Translations under genes and position numbers: made by a program
Notes under the pieces: model-generated
What the model was told of the DNA's origin: nothing
The model's input: the letters and a program-made list of their open reading frames with translations, nothing else
Database searches by the model: none
Assembly (NCBI RefSeq): GCF_041381155.1
Contig: NC_091134.1
Span: 57,443,467-57,507,466, forward strand
Source of the DNA: Argopecten irradians
Lineage: Eukaryota > Mollusca > Bivalvia > Pectinida > Pectinidae
Direction: 5' to 3'
DNA: 64,000 nt
Shown here: positions 53,582 through 64,000 of the stretch, in pieces
Numbering within the stretch: position 1 is the first letter of the stretch
Layout: the number at the start of each line of letters is the position of its first letter

Positions 53582-56500
53582 ATGACAACAAACTGCCAGT
53601 GCCGTTTCTCGTCCTCCTTAGGTCAGACTCAGAAGCAAGCAGGTGGTGAATTTTACCCTGCTTCAGGAACAGACACCCGTTGCTCTGAAATCTCGCGCCA
53701 AACCGTCATGACAGTAAAGGAAAGAAGTAGCAAGAAACAAAGTGGCGGAAAATCAGCCTATCGACATGTCCCCCATAGCCAAAAACCGCCGCAGGTTGTC
53801 GAACGTCGAAACGCACGTGAGAGAAGGCGCGTGCAGGCTGTCAACACTGCATTTTTACGTCTCAGAAAGCACGTTCCGTCACATACGAAACAGAAGAGAC
53901 TTTCAAAAGTGAAAACTCTGAGAGTGGCGATTGATTATATAAAACAATTGCAAGATATGATTGTGGACCACGATCATTCAGTTGGTGGTTTTCACCGAAA
54001 GGTTTTGCCAAGTACAGATAATATTGGACAGGAAAATGTTATTCCAAAAATACGAAACATTAACGAAAATTTAGCAATGGTACCGAGAAAGCCTCATTTT
54101 CCATGGGATATGCCAAAGAATTGTTCTCAATCACAGGTGAGATTTGTTTTGTATTTCTGTTCCTCTACATTAAGTTCGTCAAACACTCATAACTTTACTT
54201 GGACATCGATTATAACGTTATTAGTTTTAACGTACATGTATTCTTTGATATTTTATCCTAACTTGTTATATCGATAGCATATGACCTTGATTCTATCAAT
54301 CTCTTTACTCTTAGTTCCTGTCTTCATGAACTTATTCTGTCCATTTGTATTCTGTAATTATAAATAGGCTTACATTTATTTGCAGAGTCCATGATTCACG
54401 TATATAATGTCACTAGCAAAACTACTCCTTTATTTTAAATGGTGTCTTTTGTATTTAGAATTGCTAAGTGATAATTGTATTAGATACTGTATGGGAAATA
54501 ACAATGTCTTATACATAAAATGTGTAAAAGACGATATTGAATATCCATTGAGAGTTTGAATTAATCAATTACTACAATGAAAATCACTTAAATGATAAGA
54601 TCTTACTATAAATCTACTATTCATGTTATTACAGTGGAAAGATATGTTGTTCATCAATCATTTAGGTTTCAAACTGTTGAACAGGATTTATGTTGAATTC
54701 CAGCATTTCAAACACAACGGAGTAAATTGTTTTTAGAAATGTTGTAGCTTCATAATGTACAATGTATTGTCTAGTATGCAATATAACATTAAATATTTGA
54801 TTTGATCTATTAATATATTTTTTCTCGTTTTCCAGAACTAATGAATAAAGAGATAAGTAAAAGTTACTTACTTAAACACTGTCAAATCACGTAGGTTTCA
54901 TTAAAATGTGTAGTTTACATCAATGAGAATAACTGATCTTGTTAATTCTAAAGTTTTCTTTATCTAAAAAAAGTTCACTAAAATATTTGGAATTCACACC
55001 ATGTTCTTTGTTATACATAACCCAATGGTTTATAGGCAGTGTTTTACACATAAATAAAGTTCAATATACGGTTTTTTGTCTCATAACTTGATGTGTAGTA
55101 TGATCAATTTATTAGTGGATTAACCAAAAACTGTTATTTAAATTGTATAAATTCTTTAGCTGTCACTAACACATTTGTTCTTGTATTTTTTATTTCAATA
55201 AAAATACAATAGGCTTGAATATTGATAAACTGATATGTGGTCTGAAAAAAAGGAAACTATATCAACAATTATGTATAAAGGGGTTCCTGAAGCAGGGAGA
55301 AATTGGTGTAGGAAAGTTCTTGTCTATTAATCTATGTCAAATCTACTTACTAGGATGGACTGATTAAAGGTTGTCTTTTTTACTGTTGATATAATTTTTT
55401 GTACTTTATGATTAATTTATTTTGTATGGTAGACATGTCCTTTATGCCTAATAATCCGTTCTGATATAACTATTTGTGAGTAACAATCATCTTACACTTA
55501 TTATTACAATTTCGGTACCTCCAAGAAAGAAAGTTTAATATTTTGAAAGATATGCATTTTTCATATCCTGTTTTCATTGTTTCATTTTCTAACATTATTT
55601 TCTAAACGTTGTGTATTTAAATGATATCATCCTATCCAATTGACGATTTATAATCATAAGTGAAAGTGAATGAATTTGTACAATGATGAAATTAAAACCA
55701 TTTGATAATTTTCACTTCATGTATACACTTCTGAACTTTGGATGATTTGGAAGACGTTTTAGTTTGAAGGAATCGTCGCTTAGCAATAAAACAGTAATTC
55801 TTGTAACAATAGAATATAGAAGGTAAATCGTCAAATCTTCTGGTTCGTCAATTTCACAATAGCTGTTCAATAATTCAATAATTTCGAATATTTGTGACAT
55901 CTATGTTTTATGACACATTATAGTGTACATAGTTTAATCGTTTCATTGTACCATTGTATGTACATATATATATATATATGATAAATTTAAAGAAAAATCC
56001 TTACGGATTGTTTTTATTTCTTATATATATATATTTTTTTTAATTTAATGGAAAAGTATTAGCACTACAGGTTCTTAGAAATAAAACCACCTCATCATAT
56101 CGAAATTCCAACGAAACCAAGAAAGACTGTTTAGATAGTTTCGGTATATGATAAGCTTTAATATAACATCTCTGTGTTTTCTGTTGTGTAAACGTGTCTA
56201 AGTTGAATAAGATATTAATGTTCTTGTCAGAAGTATGGTACTTTGGCTACTGATTTCGTTTCAATGAAATGAGAATTTCCAATGAAAGGTTACTCTATTC
56301 AATACAAGATATTGTAAATTATCATCGGTTTGTTCATGAATGCCCCATTATCTTTTTATCGAAGTCGTGAATATGTGTACAAGCAATTTTTACTAAATGC
56401 TGAAATTGAACATTGTTTTGTTCTAAATATGGAAATAAGATTTTTATACCCGAACTCGTCAGAAGTTATTCACTACCATAAACATCCGTATTCAAGTTTC

Positions 56501-57074
56501 GTTCATATTTGAGCATTACCAATTGTTTACCCATCATTGTTGGATGTAAACTGCACAGGTATAAGGTGGATATAAGATGAACTTACGTTGATTAAAAGTA
56601 CCATTTATGTATTGTGAGACTAACAGATGATGAAAAGTAGTTGTTTCCTCATAGAAATGTTTTGGAAAATACACTCACTCCGGCACAGAGTTTTCATTTG
56701 TAGAAAATATTTACATCTTTTTTTGCGCAGAAATAGTATCACAACATTATGATGTTTACATTCTCGTCTGGGGGTATCACGAATATGGTCGTTGATCAAG
56801 TGAAGGACGCTAGTTCCTTCTGATCATCTGGTCCTTTACTTCCTATGCTGGTCACAGCTATCGTTACAATTACATATTTATTTTCTGATTATTGTTTTTA
56901 AGAACATTACCTGTAGCTGAATATGCAATTTTTTTAGTGAAATACGTTTGATGTTTTATTTTATAGGTGGACTATCATTCCGCACATACGAGTGATGATG
57001 ATGACATGGTTGTTTCCCTTCCGGAATATGGATCCCTGGGAATGCACGAGATCACCAGCCTCCCGGACACGTGA
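53582..57074 (+). CDS. Achaete-scute-like bHLH transcription factor
   Basis: Nuclear E-box-binding proneural-type factor, expected to pair with a Daughterless/E protein. Exon 1 is 53582-54136 and exon 2 56967-57074 (gtgaga donor, ttttatag acceptor, phase 0), 220 aa. Residues about 73-127 are the bHLH: basic VERRNARERRRVQAVN, helix 1 AFLRLRKHVP, loop, helix 2 RLSKVKTLRVAIDYIKQLQDMI, followed by VDHDH. The RRN-RERxRV basic region, RLSKV-TLR helix and the trailing HD fit the ASCL family better than Twist, Hand or Ptf1a. The N-terminus is Ser/Gln-rich and low in structure. Exon 2 is short and acidic (SDDDDMVV). Most ASCL genes have one coding exon, so the intron is unusual; without it the frame runs on into intronic sequence. 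Met43 is an alternative start. Confidence 0.85.
54137..56966 (+). other. Intron of the bHLH gene
   Basis: 2.8 kb, AT-rich, with a (TA)n tract at about 55963-55980. No nested gene or clear mobile element seen. Confidence 0.6.
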
Positions 57075-59040
57075 TTTTGACTGGCTTGACCCAAGCTCCT
57101 CTTAAAACCTGACATAATGATTTTCTGGTTGCTGGAATCGAACAAGTTTAAACTAATATAAATATCCACGGTTCTTACTTTCTCGGCAATAACGTATTAC
57201 GCACATCCCCGATGTTTGACCGGAAGTGTATATCAAACTGATGTTGCGATAAACGTATTCATACATGTAGGTACGTAATTGGTACGAGACTTAAATTATA
57301 TTATATATTTATTTTATTTATTTATCAATTTATTTATTTATTTATCTATTTAAGGAAAATAATATAATAAAGTATTATTATCGTAACATGCCCTCACACC
57401 TTGTAATACGATCCAGATCTGTATTTTGAAACTTTGGAAAGTTAAGATTTTGTTTCAAAATAGACGATTCTGTTTTTTTGGAGGAGGGGGTGTCCTTTTC
57501 ATCCTGCAACCAGCATTGGTGTTGTCGGAATGCACCTACCACATATATTTTTGCTGTATTTGGCACTTACGGGGAAAAACATAGCTGTATCTAAGAATTT
57601 CAGCACGTGCGCCGAATCTACAACCTACATCTGAGGCGAATAAGCTGTATTTTGGCGAGGGTTAAAAAGATAAAGGTGACCAGTTTTGTGTTTCTTAACC
57701 CTCGCAAAAATACAACATATATTTGAAGACACTGACCATGTATTCTCTATGTATGTCAATCATTTCAGCCAAGCCTTGGTGCAAATAAAGAATAATGAAA
57801 TGCAAATCTGTGTACATTGAATGGAAATAGAGGATTAAATAACAAGAAAAATTAGCCAAACGTAATTAATTTGGATGCTACATTATGAAACGACTGACAA
57901 TTAAATCGACGTTTGTATCAAACAGATTTTAGAATTTTCTTTAGTTGGAGATCGGTATGTTCTCGTAGATCGATCATCACGTGTCATTATATGGCGAAGG
58001 ACGTCGCGTGATAGAAGATAGTATCAAATGATACAACAGTTTAAATGAAACTGCATCTCTGATGTCTTCAAATAAATTCTATGATTGAACAAATGTGAGA
58101 TCATTTAAAGGACTGTAAAAGGTAGAGGTACTGGCATTTTTATCGATTGAACATGTCGGCCATATTTGATGTTTACTGCAGATTACAGGGCGTTGAGTCA
58201 ATTGAATATAACGTGTTCGGGCTTAAATGATGGGTTATGAATAAGATTCAATCATGCTAAATATAGAAAGCTGGGGTAATCGATGTGTCTACTCAAATAG
58301 TGATATTTAATGTTTCTGAGACACATGGGACCGAAATGAATTATATATTTCTTCGCGTGTAAAGTACATGTATATTATTTGTTTTGAAAAGAACATTTAT
58401 ACAGTTATCGTTATTCAACGATATTTGTCTAAATTATATGACAGCTAAACTTCCAATATAACGCCCAAATTAATCCATGCTTTATTGTGACCTAATGTAG
58501 GTTCGTGAGGATTTTTTTTAATGTTGCAAAGTATGTTGAAATGTTATTTGTGAATAAATACCGGTATAAGCAATTCAAATCTTGTTGTTGTTGTTTTTAT
58601 TGTTAATAACATTGAAAATTATAAATCTATAATATATCTACATGAAATGTTTGGATAGCGTAACGATCTTGAACAATTTACTCCTCAATCAAAAGAAAAT
58701 GTGTAAGTGGCTGATAACAATACGGTATGGCACAGGACCATAAGGAGCTGTATCTCACAAATTTTAAGTTATAGCCTAGATAAAGAAAAAAGTACCAAGT
58801 CTTTGTTTGAAACTTTTTGAATGATACTTTACAAAGTATACTCCGTATGAATTCACTAAAAATATGAGTTTTAAACACTATTAGTTGTCATGATACTTCA
58901 ATTTGCTCAACTCAAAATCGTAGAGCCATGTAAATCCGTGTTTAATTTAGAATACTGTATGAATTTGAAAACCAGTAAACCTTTACATTCCAAAGTATTA
59001 AAAGAAACCTCAAGTAATAGATATCACTTCAAAATGTCAC
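57075..59040. other. No gene seen
   Basis: AT-rich, with a TTTA-rich stretch at 57305-57355 and one inverted repeat (57639-57735). Otherwise nothing recognisable. Confidence 0.45.
57639..57735. repeat. Short inverted-repeat element, same family as 62415-62520
   Basis: Arms 'aagctgtattttggcgaggg' + ttaa and 'ttaaccctcgcaaaaataca' around about 30 bp. The second copy at 62415-62520 has 'aagctgtattttggcaaggg' and a longer interior. Both are followed by 'tgtattct.t'. Confidence 0.65.
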
Positions 59041-59056
59041 CTTTTGGGTAATAGGT

Positions 59057-59179
59057 ATGGTCGACTTGGACAAAGAGGACTACGGTGTAGATCAACACGT
59101 TGACACGGCCAGTTTATTCCAGGACGAGGAAGCCATATTCGATTCCAGATGTGGAAATCAACATAAATCTTTCATATAG
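59057..59179 (+). other. Candidate small ORF or terminal exon
   Basis: Forty codons from ATG to TAG: MVDLDKEDYGVDQHVDTASL and an acidic DEEAIFDS part. A possible acceptor (taatag) lies just before. The composition is protein-like for so AT-rich a region, but there is no partner exon and no family I know. Confidence 0.2.
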
Positions 59180-59631
59180 CGTTTTTATCAGAAAAATAAT
59201 TAAGCAGTTGTAAAAACATTTATTATTTCTGGTTATCAGGGAACATGACGGCCATTTCGAAAGTGGACATTTCACTTTAGTGGGTCATTACATAAAAAAC
59301 AAGTACATGTATAAACATTTTGTTCAGTTAACTTTACGGTATTTCAATGTAAAAGAGAGTTTCTATTGTGCACGTTTATTTTTAAATTTTGTAAATAAAT
59401 CTTAATTATTTTTCACAAAATTCCTAATTACTGTTTTTTTGGACATATTTTTTATACTACTTGAATATGTTTTTAGAACATAATTACAAATGGACTGCAT
59501 TAGGAATTTGTATTTTTCAGAAAATTTCGCTTAATATAATAAGAGCATATTCTTATATGTTCCTAATATATTCAACAATAAATTACACATCCATATAAAT
59601 CTATATGAACAAGGTTTTAATACTGAAAACT

Positions 59632-59788
59632 TTAAATATTAAAACTTAAATACAATAAACTAATCTTGGGTAATGTAAGAGTTGCTGTTGCTTCCTCCGG
59701 CATGTGCTGATCGTGGAAATTACAGCCTTCCTCTTTCCAATATAAGCTTCTCTGTGACTTGTCTCTGATCTGCATGTATCTGAAATGT
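59632..59788 (-). other. Candidate alternative terminal exon
   Basis: On minus, acceptor ttgatacatttcag is followed by open frames. One reads YMQIRDKSQRSLYWKEEGCN and on for about 30 residues; the frame in phase with the upstream gene gives IHADQRQVTEKLILERGRL then a stop. It sits 150 bp downstream of the last exon of the 60-kb gene and could be an alternative 3' end. Weak. Confidence 0.2.
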
Positions 59789-59941
59789 ATCAAAACAGGG
59801 TTTGGTCGATCATCGATAACCATATACATGTAAAGACTTATATTTTACATGTAGCTATTCTTAATTTATGTATTGTTCAATGGAAACATCATTACGAACA
59901 TAATACTAAGCAGTGACACAACGGACCTCACCTTCACTTTA

Positions 59942-61249
59942 CTACTGTTCGGAGTCCCTCCTCTGCTGACTGACCATCCACTGTACAAGTCGATCATCTG
60001 TTGTGGAGAGTCCCTGGACTGTCAGTTGAGGACGAGTCACGGTGTTGGCAAAATGTTTGCTGTACCTACTTCTGTTTTCCATGGCGGAACCGGAACTCGT
60101 ATTCGCTCCTTGGTTCCGGAACTGGAGGCTGAAGGACGGCAGACGGGGACCACGTGCTCCCTGAATCGAACATTAATTAATTAAATATTTTAATGCACCT
60201 ACGTGTATTCAGTGTTTGAAATGCTTGAAAACCTGTGCCCACTAATTATATACGTTTATAACTATTTTATCGTTTTCAGTGTTGAAACATTTAAACTTTT
60301 AGCATACACGCAGCTTACCCGTGGTCGAAGTTGTCTGTTTCGGTAATCCCTGGTCGCCAGTGCATGCTCGTCGATAAGGTTCTCGACTTCTGCTTCAAAT
60401 TCTACGATACGGTCGGCCATATCCGCCAGATCTTGAGTCGCGTTTGCGATGGTCCTAGCTCCTCTTGCGGCATTGGGTCTGGCTAAAATCCGGAAATTTC
60501 GCTGAGGAGGATAGATGGAATCATCACTGCTAGAGGAGGAGGAAGAAGATCTGCCATCGTCTTCTATCTCGAGATCCGACGTCTCGCTTGTCTCCAATAT
60601 GTCGTGAATCAGTGTCAGAGCCTCATACTCACAGATTCCTCTCTTAGTGGCTACCATTTGCGACATGTCTGATAATCTACTGTTAGTTCTTTGAAGGATT
60701 TTTTTCTTCATGTCTTGGCGTGTAGGAGTTGGCGATCTTTCCCATCCGCTCGATGACACATCACCTTCATATCCATATCCTGTCACGGTGTCAATATCTC
60801 TTGACAATTCGTCTTGTTTAGTTTAGTTTGCTTCGCATTCTCCTTCGGAAGAAGTTGAAAAGTTTTGATGATAGGGTAAATGAAGCACTGTCTTTCCCTG
60901 TTGTCGACGAAGACTCACTTCTGAGTGCTTCCTGCCTTAGATCATCTGAATCATCTCGATAGTACGGTATATCAATTTCACTTTCTATGTCCATGCTCTG
61001 TACATATGAATATTCGTCCATGAAAGATGGTGGGTACATACTTAGACTTATCACGTCATCGTCCGTCATAGTTGCCGCGGACAGAGCTTGCTGACACTTT
61101 TCTACAATGTCTCTCGTAGCTTGTGAAATGTGACATTCCAAATCTTTCTTAGAGTCTGTGGAACTTGAACTCTTGCTGATTATTTCCGACATCTTCTCGT
61201 CTTCGTCTCGGGACCTCGGATTTCTTACTTTTGTAAACTTGCAGCCCAT
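59942..61249 (-). CDS. Unrecognised Ser- and acid-rich protein with MGC N-terminus
   Basis: I do not recognise the family. Proposed exons: 61249-60919, 60812-60319 and 60160-59942, giving about 347 aa. The last intron (158 nt, gtaagc...gattcag, phase 0) is well supported because the third exon has a close paralogue at 5895-6110 with the same acceptor. The first intron (106 nt, gtgagt...acaag) is inferred: the frame of exon 1 meets a stop at 60818 while another long frame opens there, and this GT-AG pair joins them in phase. The N-terminus MGCKFTKVRNP suggests N-myristoylation with Cys acylation, hence membrane anchoring. Ser-rich and acidic tracts (SSSSSSSSDDS) are probably disordered. DLADMADRIVEFEAEVENLI may be a short coiled coil. 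The C-terminus RPQLTVQGLSTTDDRLVQWM is the most conserved part between copies. Confidence 0.65.
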
Positions 61250-61348
61250 ATTAGTTGATTTGTGAGTAGAGAAAAAAATGTATGTTCATAAAGGCTCGTA
61301 GCTAGGCTAGAGTTGGGCGATCCCGAAATGCAATTAAAACAATGAGTA

Positions 61349-61381
61349 TGACGTCATAATTCTAAATTGAATATGACGTCA
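61349..61381. promoter_or_regulatory. Two perfect CRE sites upstream of the 60-kb gene
   Basis: TGACGTCA at 61349-61356 and again at 61374-61381, 25 bp apart centre to centre, each inside TATGACGTCATAAT. They sit 100-132 bp upstream of the minus-strand ATG, a usual place for CREB/ATF control. Confidence 0.5.
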
Positions 61382-61389
61382 TAATGCTT

Positions 61390-62410
61390 TTATCTTGGCT
61401 TTGATAATACCGAGAATGTATCATTTGCAGTTGAATATTGCCATAATTGTTTTTTTTTTAAACTTGGTGTAAATTATTTGCTTTTCTTTTTTTCTTTTTG
61501 ATTTACTTATTTGCTTTTATCTATAGTTAGAGTTAGTTTTTAATTATAGTTGTGATTAGTTTTCATTTATCTCTGTTCTGAATCTCACGGTTGTATTGGG
61601 GCAGGGAAACAATTTGGTTTTTGACCTTTTTATTGAAGACCCATCTCTCTATCAGTGTAGAAATTTCTCTTGTTTTAGATTCACGTACCAGGCTATACAA
61701 AAGCGTTGTAAGCATATGCATACGTTTACGGATATATATTGGATAACTCATGGAATAGGTTATTTCATATTATTGCTTACATTATCTATCGCGTTCAACA
61801 ATATTACATTTAAAATAAACAAATACTGCAGTAATGTTACTAAATTTATTTCCTCCAAAATTGAAGGTTTCAAAAAGGATGACATGACATTAAAGGATTG
61901 ATGCAGGATATCAACAAATCGATCATCGCGGTCCAGATAATTGAGTATCGATACACCTACAACAATTGACTATCGCGGTCCAGAGAGATAAATATCCGGA
62001 CATCATAACCAATTTATTAAAACACATTTCTGTAAAGAAATGCATAATATGGAATGAAAAACGTTTCACTAATTTATGTTAAACTTCTTTTTTAACTCAA
62101 TTTTGTACGAGGAAGGAATTGGAGTTATGTCCCTCTAGTCACATAGTCGTGATGTCGATCACATAAGTTCAGTAGCTAAGAAACCGATTGTGTTGACGTC
62201 CATTTTAAGGGTGTTTGTGGGTTAAGGAGTAATCAGAACTGAAATATTTCTGTGATTTTATTGTACATTTTTTGTGAATTTGATATATACAACAATATGC
62301 TCTACATGTTTTAAGATATGAAGAGTGCCCTGACATATAGGCCGTGCACATGTTACGACGTCCATAGTACAGTCGAGGGACAGTCACATAGAGAATGTTT
62401 TGCATGGCCA
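61390..62410. other. No gene seen
   Basis: AT- and T-rich. A small repeat 'atcgcggtccaga' occurs twice (about 61925 and 61973). A 101-codon frame at 61596-61901 lacks features I could support. Confidence 0.4.
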
Positions 62411-62414
62411 GTGT

Positions 62415-62520
62415 CTTAATATAAGCTGTATTTTGGCAAGGGTTAAGAAAGACAAAAATGGCAAGCCACTTTTCGCCACTGTTGTCTTTCTTTAGCCTTA
62501 CAGCTTATATTTTAAGACAC
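62415..62520. repeat. Short inverted-repeat element (second copy)
   Basis: 'gtgtcttaatataagctgta' at the left pairs with 'cagcttatattttaagacac' at the right. Inner arms gggttaagaaagac / gtctttctttagcc also pair. Confidence 0.75.
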
Positions 62521-62551
62521 GACCGTGTATTCTTTGTTGCAACATTACAAA

Positions 62552-62630
62552 AATGATTTATAAATTTAGCAATGTTTAAATGATTTATAAATTTAGCAGT
62601 GTTTTAATGATTTATAAATTTAGCAGTGTT
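62552..62630. repeat. Three-unit 27-28 bp minisatellite
   Basis: 'atgatttataaatttagcag' plus tgttt(a/t)a, three nearly identical units. Confidence 0.9.
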
Positions 62631-62936
62631 ACATTCATTAACATATTCGTAAACACAATTTTCAACAAACATGTCCGACTTTCAAACAATGGATCAACTA
62701 ATAGGAGGTCAATGGAATCGGCGCACATGTTAAAATGCATTTTTTCCCATTGCCGAATACATCAAAAAACCTATGTGATAAGTGTATTCCGACAATGCAA
62801 ATGATGGTTGCAGGAAACTCGATCGTGATTTAAATCGTGACATAATTGTCCCTCACGATCGCTGACCCACTCAATGGAGTACCATATTAATTTAAACTAT
62901 CAATCACAGCATCCTCCCTATAGCCGATAATATTCT

Positions 62937-63090
62937 ATTATGGCCCTTTCGTGAGGGAACTGTTCTCCTATAGTGTTGTCTGGCGATGTATAGTCCCCGA
63001 GTCGAAGACGAGGGGACTATTTCGACTCGGGGACTATACCTCGCCAGACAACACTATAGGAGAACTGTTCACGAGGGAAAGGGCCATAAT
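62937..63090. repeat. Foldback element, ~154 bp
   Basis: Arms contain 'cctatagtgttgtctggcga' and 'tatagtccccgagtcgaa' inverted, around the centre gacgaggggactat. The outermost ggccctttc / gaaagggcc also pair. The inner motif is shared with 18257-18391, and 'gggactatac' motifs continue in the flank (63155-63205). Confidence 0.8.
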
Positions 63091-63209
63091 AGATTTAGTA
63101 CGTCACATGACATTCATTGTGACGTCATATATTTGGTCGCGTGTTCATTCCCGGGGGACTATACTTTGGTATAGTTCCCGTAGTCAGGTATAGTCTCCCG
63201 TAGTCAAGA

Positions 63210-64000
63210 AGGACAGGGAACTGTCGCAAAATAGACCATGGCTGTTATCCAATCGCATTCCTAGTAATTATCATGTGATGTACTAAATCTAGTTATGTTC
63301 CTGCTTGATAGATCGGGGCGTATGCGATTCTTTATCCACACAAAAGCTTAACAAATGAGAAAATCATTAGAACTTCATAATTGATTTTCATAATGCATTA
63401 TTCTTTCAAACATGTCGATTATGGAATAGATATCAAATTTTCTTCGCTTAGATTTTATGTTAATAAGCTATCGATGTTGTAATTATGTGATGTGGCCGGT
63501 AAAACAGTTGTATTAGGACTTTTCTCAATTATACAGGCCGAGAAACACTACCGTGTATCTGACATATTTCCATTTCTTGTGTTATTTTTCTGCGACCTAA
63601 TACATCAAATTGAAATTAAAATCTAAGTAAAAGGCTATAAAGCACGCTTAAATCATTCCGAGTGCTCCCCGACATCCTTTCTTGGCCGAGTGTAACAGAC
63701 GTAGAGAGAGATGAGTCTGACGATAAGTTTGTTGCTAAAAACACATTCACTTTGAACAGCCATTCCTTTCACGGGAATTTAGAATAACAGCTTTAACAAC
63801 GGCGAGCTGCCCTCTGTATCAACAGTATCTACAGGACGTGGACTTCGTGTATATTGTATAAATATCTGTATGCAGAGAGAAAATAAATCTTCCAACATAC
63901 GAGCATATTAAAGATACATAAATAAAAATAATGATATGTATATTTTAGATTTATCTAAAAGGAATTTTGTTTGTGCTTTTTACGGCTTGTTCATCAGGCC
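63210..64000. other. No gene seen
   Basis: Nothing supportable. The stretch 63650-63890 is less AT-rich and could be a promoter or 5' UTR of a gene beyond the right edge; this is a guess. Confidence 0.3.

Noticed and set aside
56975-57169. 64-codon minus frame
   Set aside because: Antisense to exon 2 of the bHLH gene.
59873-60184. 103-codon plus-strand frame
   Set aside because: Antisense shadow of the last exon of the minus-strand gene at 59942-61249.
61596-61901. 101-codon plus frame with a hydrophobic stretch
   Set aside because: AT-driven composition, no splice context, and no resemblance to any family I know.

Overview
This is a window of AT-rich animal nuclear DNA with spliced genes, long repeat-filled introns and very dense short non-autonomous mobile elements. 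The host proteins are ordinary metazoan ones (TRAPPC3, RWDD1, an achaete-scute bHLH). The elements, especially the hairpin-bounded ones with ~150-175 bp tandem cores, look like those known from bivalve molluscs. A marine bivalve, perhaps a scallop, is my best guess; this is inference, not proof.

Layout. 1-5.8 kb: 3' part of a broken Ty3/Gypsy LTR retrotransposon with an unusually long LTR that is internally duplicated. 5.9-6.1 kb: an orphan last exon (+) whose paralogue ends a gene at 60 kb (-). 12.1-29.5 kb (-): TRAPPC3, five exons, a 12 kb last intron holding a truncated LINE and several nested elements. 29.5-29.75 kb: a compact divergent promoter with two opposed CCAAT boxes. 29.75-40.26 kb (+): RWDD1, seven exons, with a different mobile element in nearly every intron. 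40.4-53.3 kb: repeats, inverted-repeat elements and a few unassigned coding-like stretches. 53.6-57.1 kb (+): a two-exon achaete-scute-like bHLH gene. 59.9-61.2 kb (-): an unrecognised Ser/acid-rich gene with an MGC N-terminus and a pair of perfect CRE sites about 100 bp upstream. 61.3-64 kb: foldback repeats.

Most unusual observation: at 33.0-33.6 kb there is a complete, very small LTR element (TRIM) whose two 130-bp terminal repeats each contain a whole tRNA-Thr-like sequence with A and B boxes. It has a PBS-like site, a purine tract and a short target duplication. A second, decayed copy with the same LTR-internal-LTR layout lies at 35.0-35.4 kb. I know of 5S-rRNA-bearing TRIMs (Cassandra, plants) but not of this arrangement. 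A second broad theme is a superfamily of hairpin-bounded tandem-core elements, six in this window.

TRAPPC3 (ER-Golgi/Golgi tethering) and RWDD1 (DRG2 partner) are unrelated in function but probably share one promoter. The bHLH gene and the unrecognised gene stand alone. All exon joins are read from splice signals, reading phase and resemblance to known proteins; no search was run.
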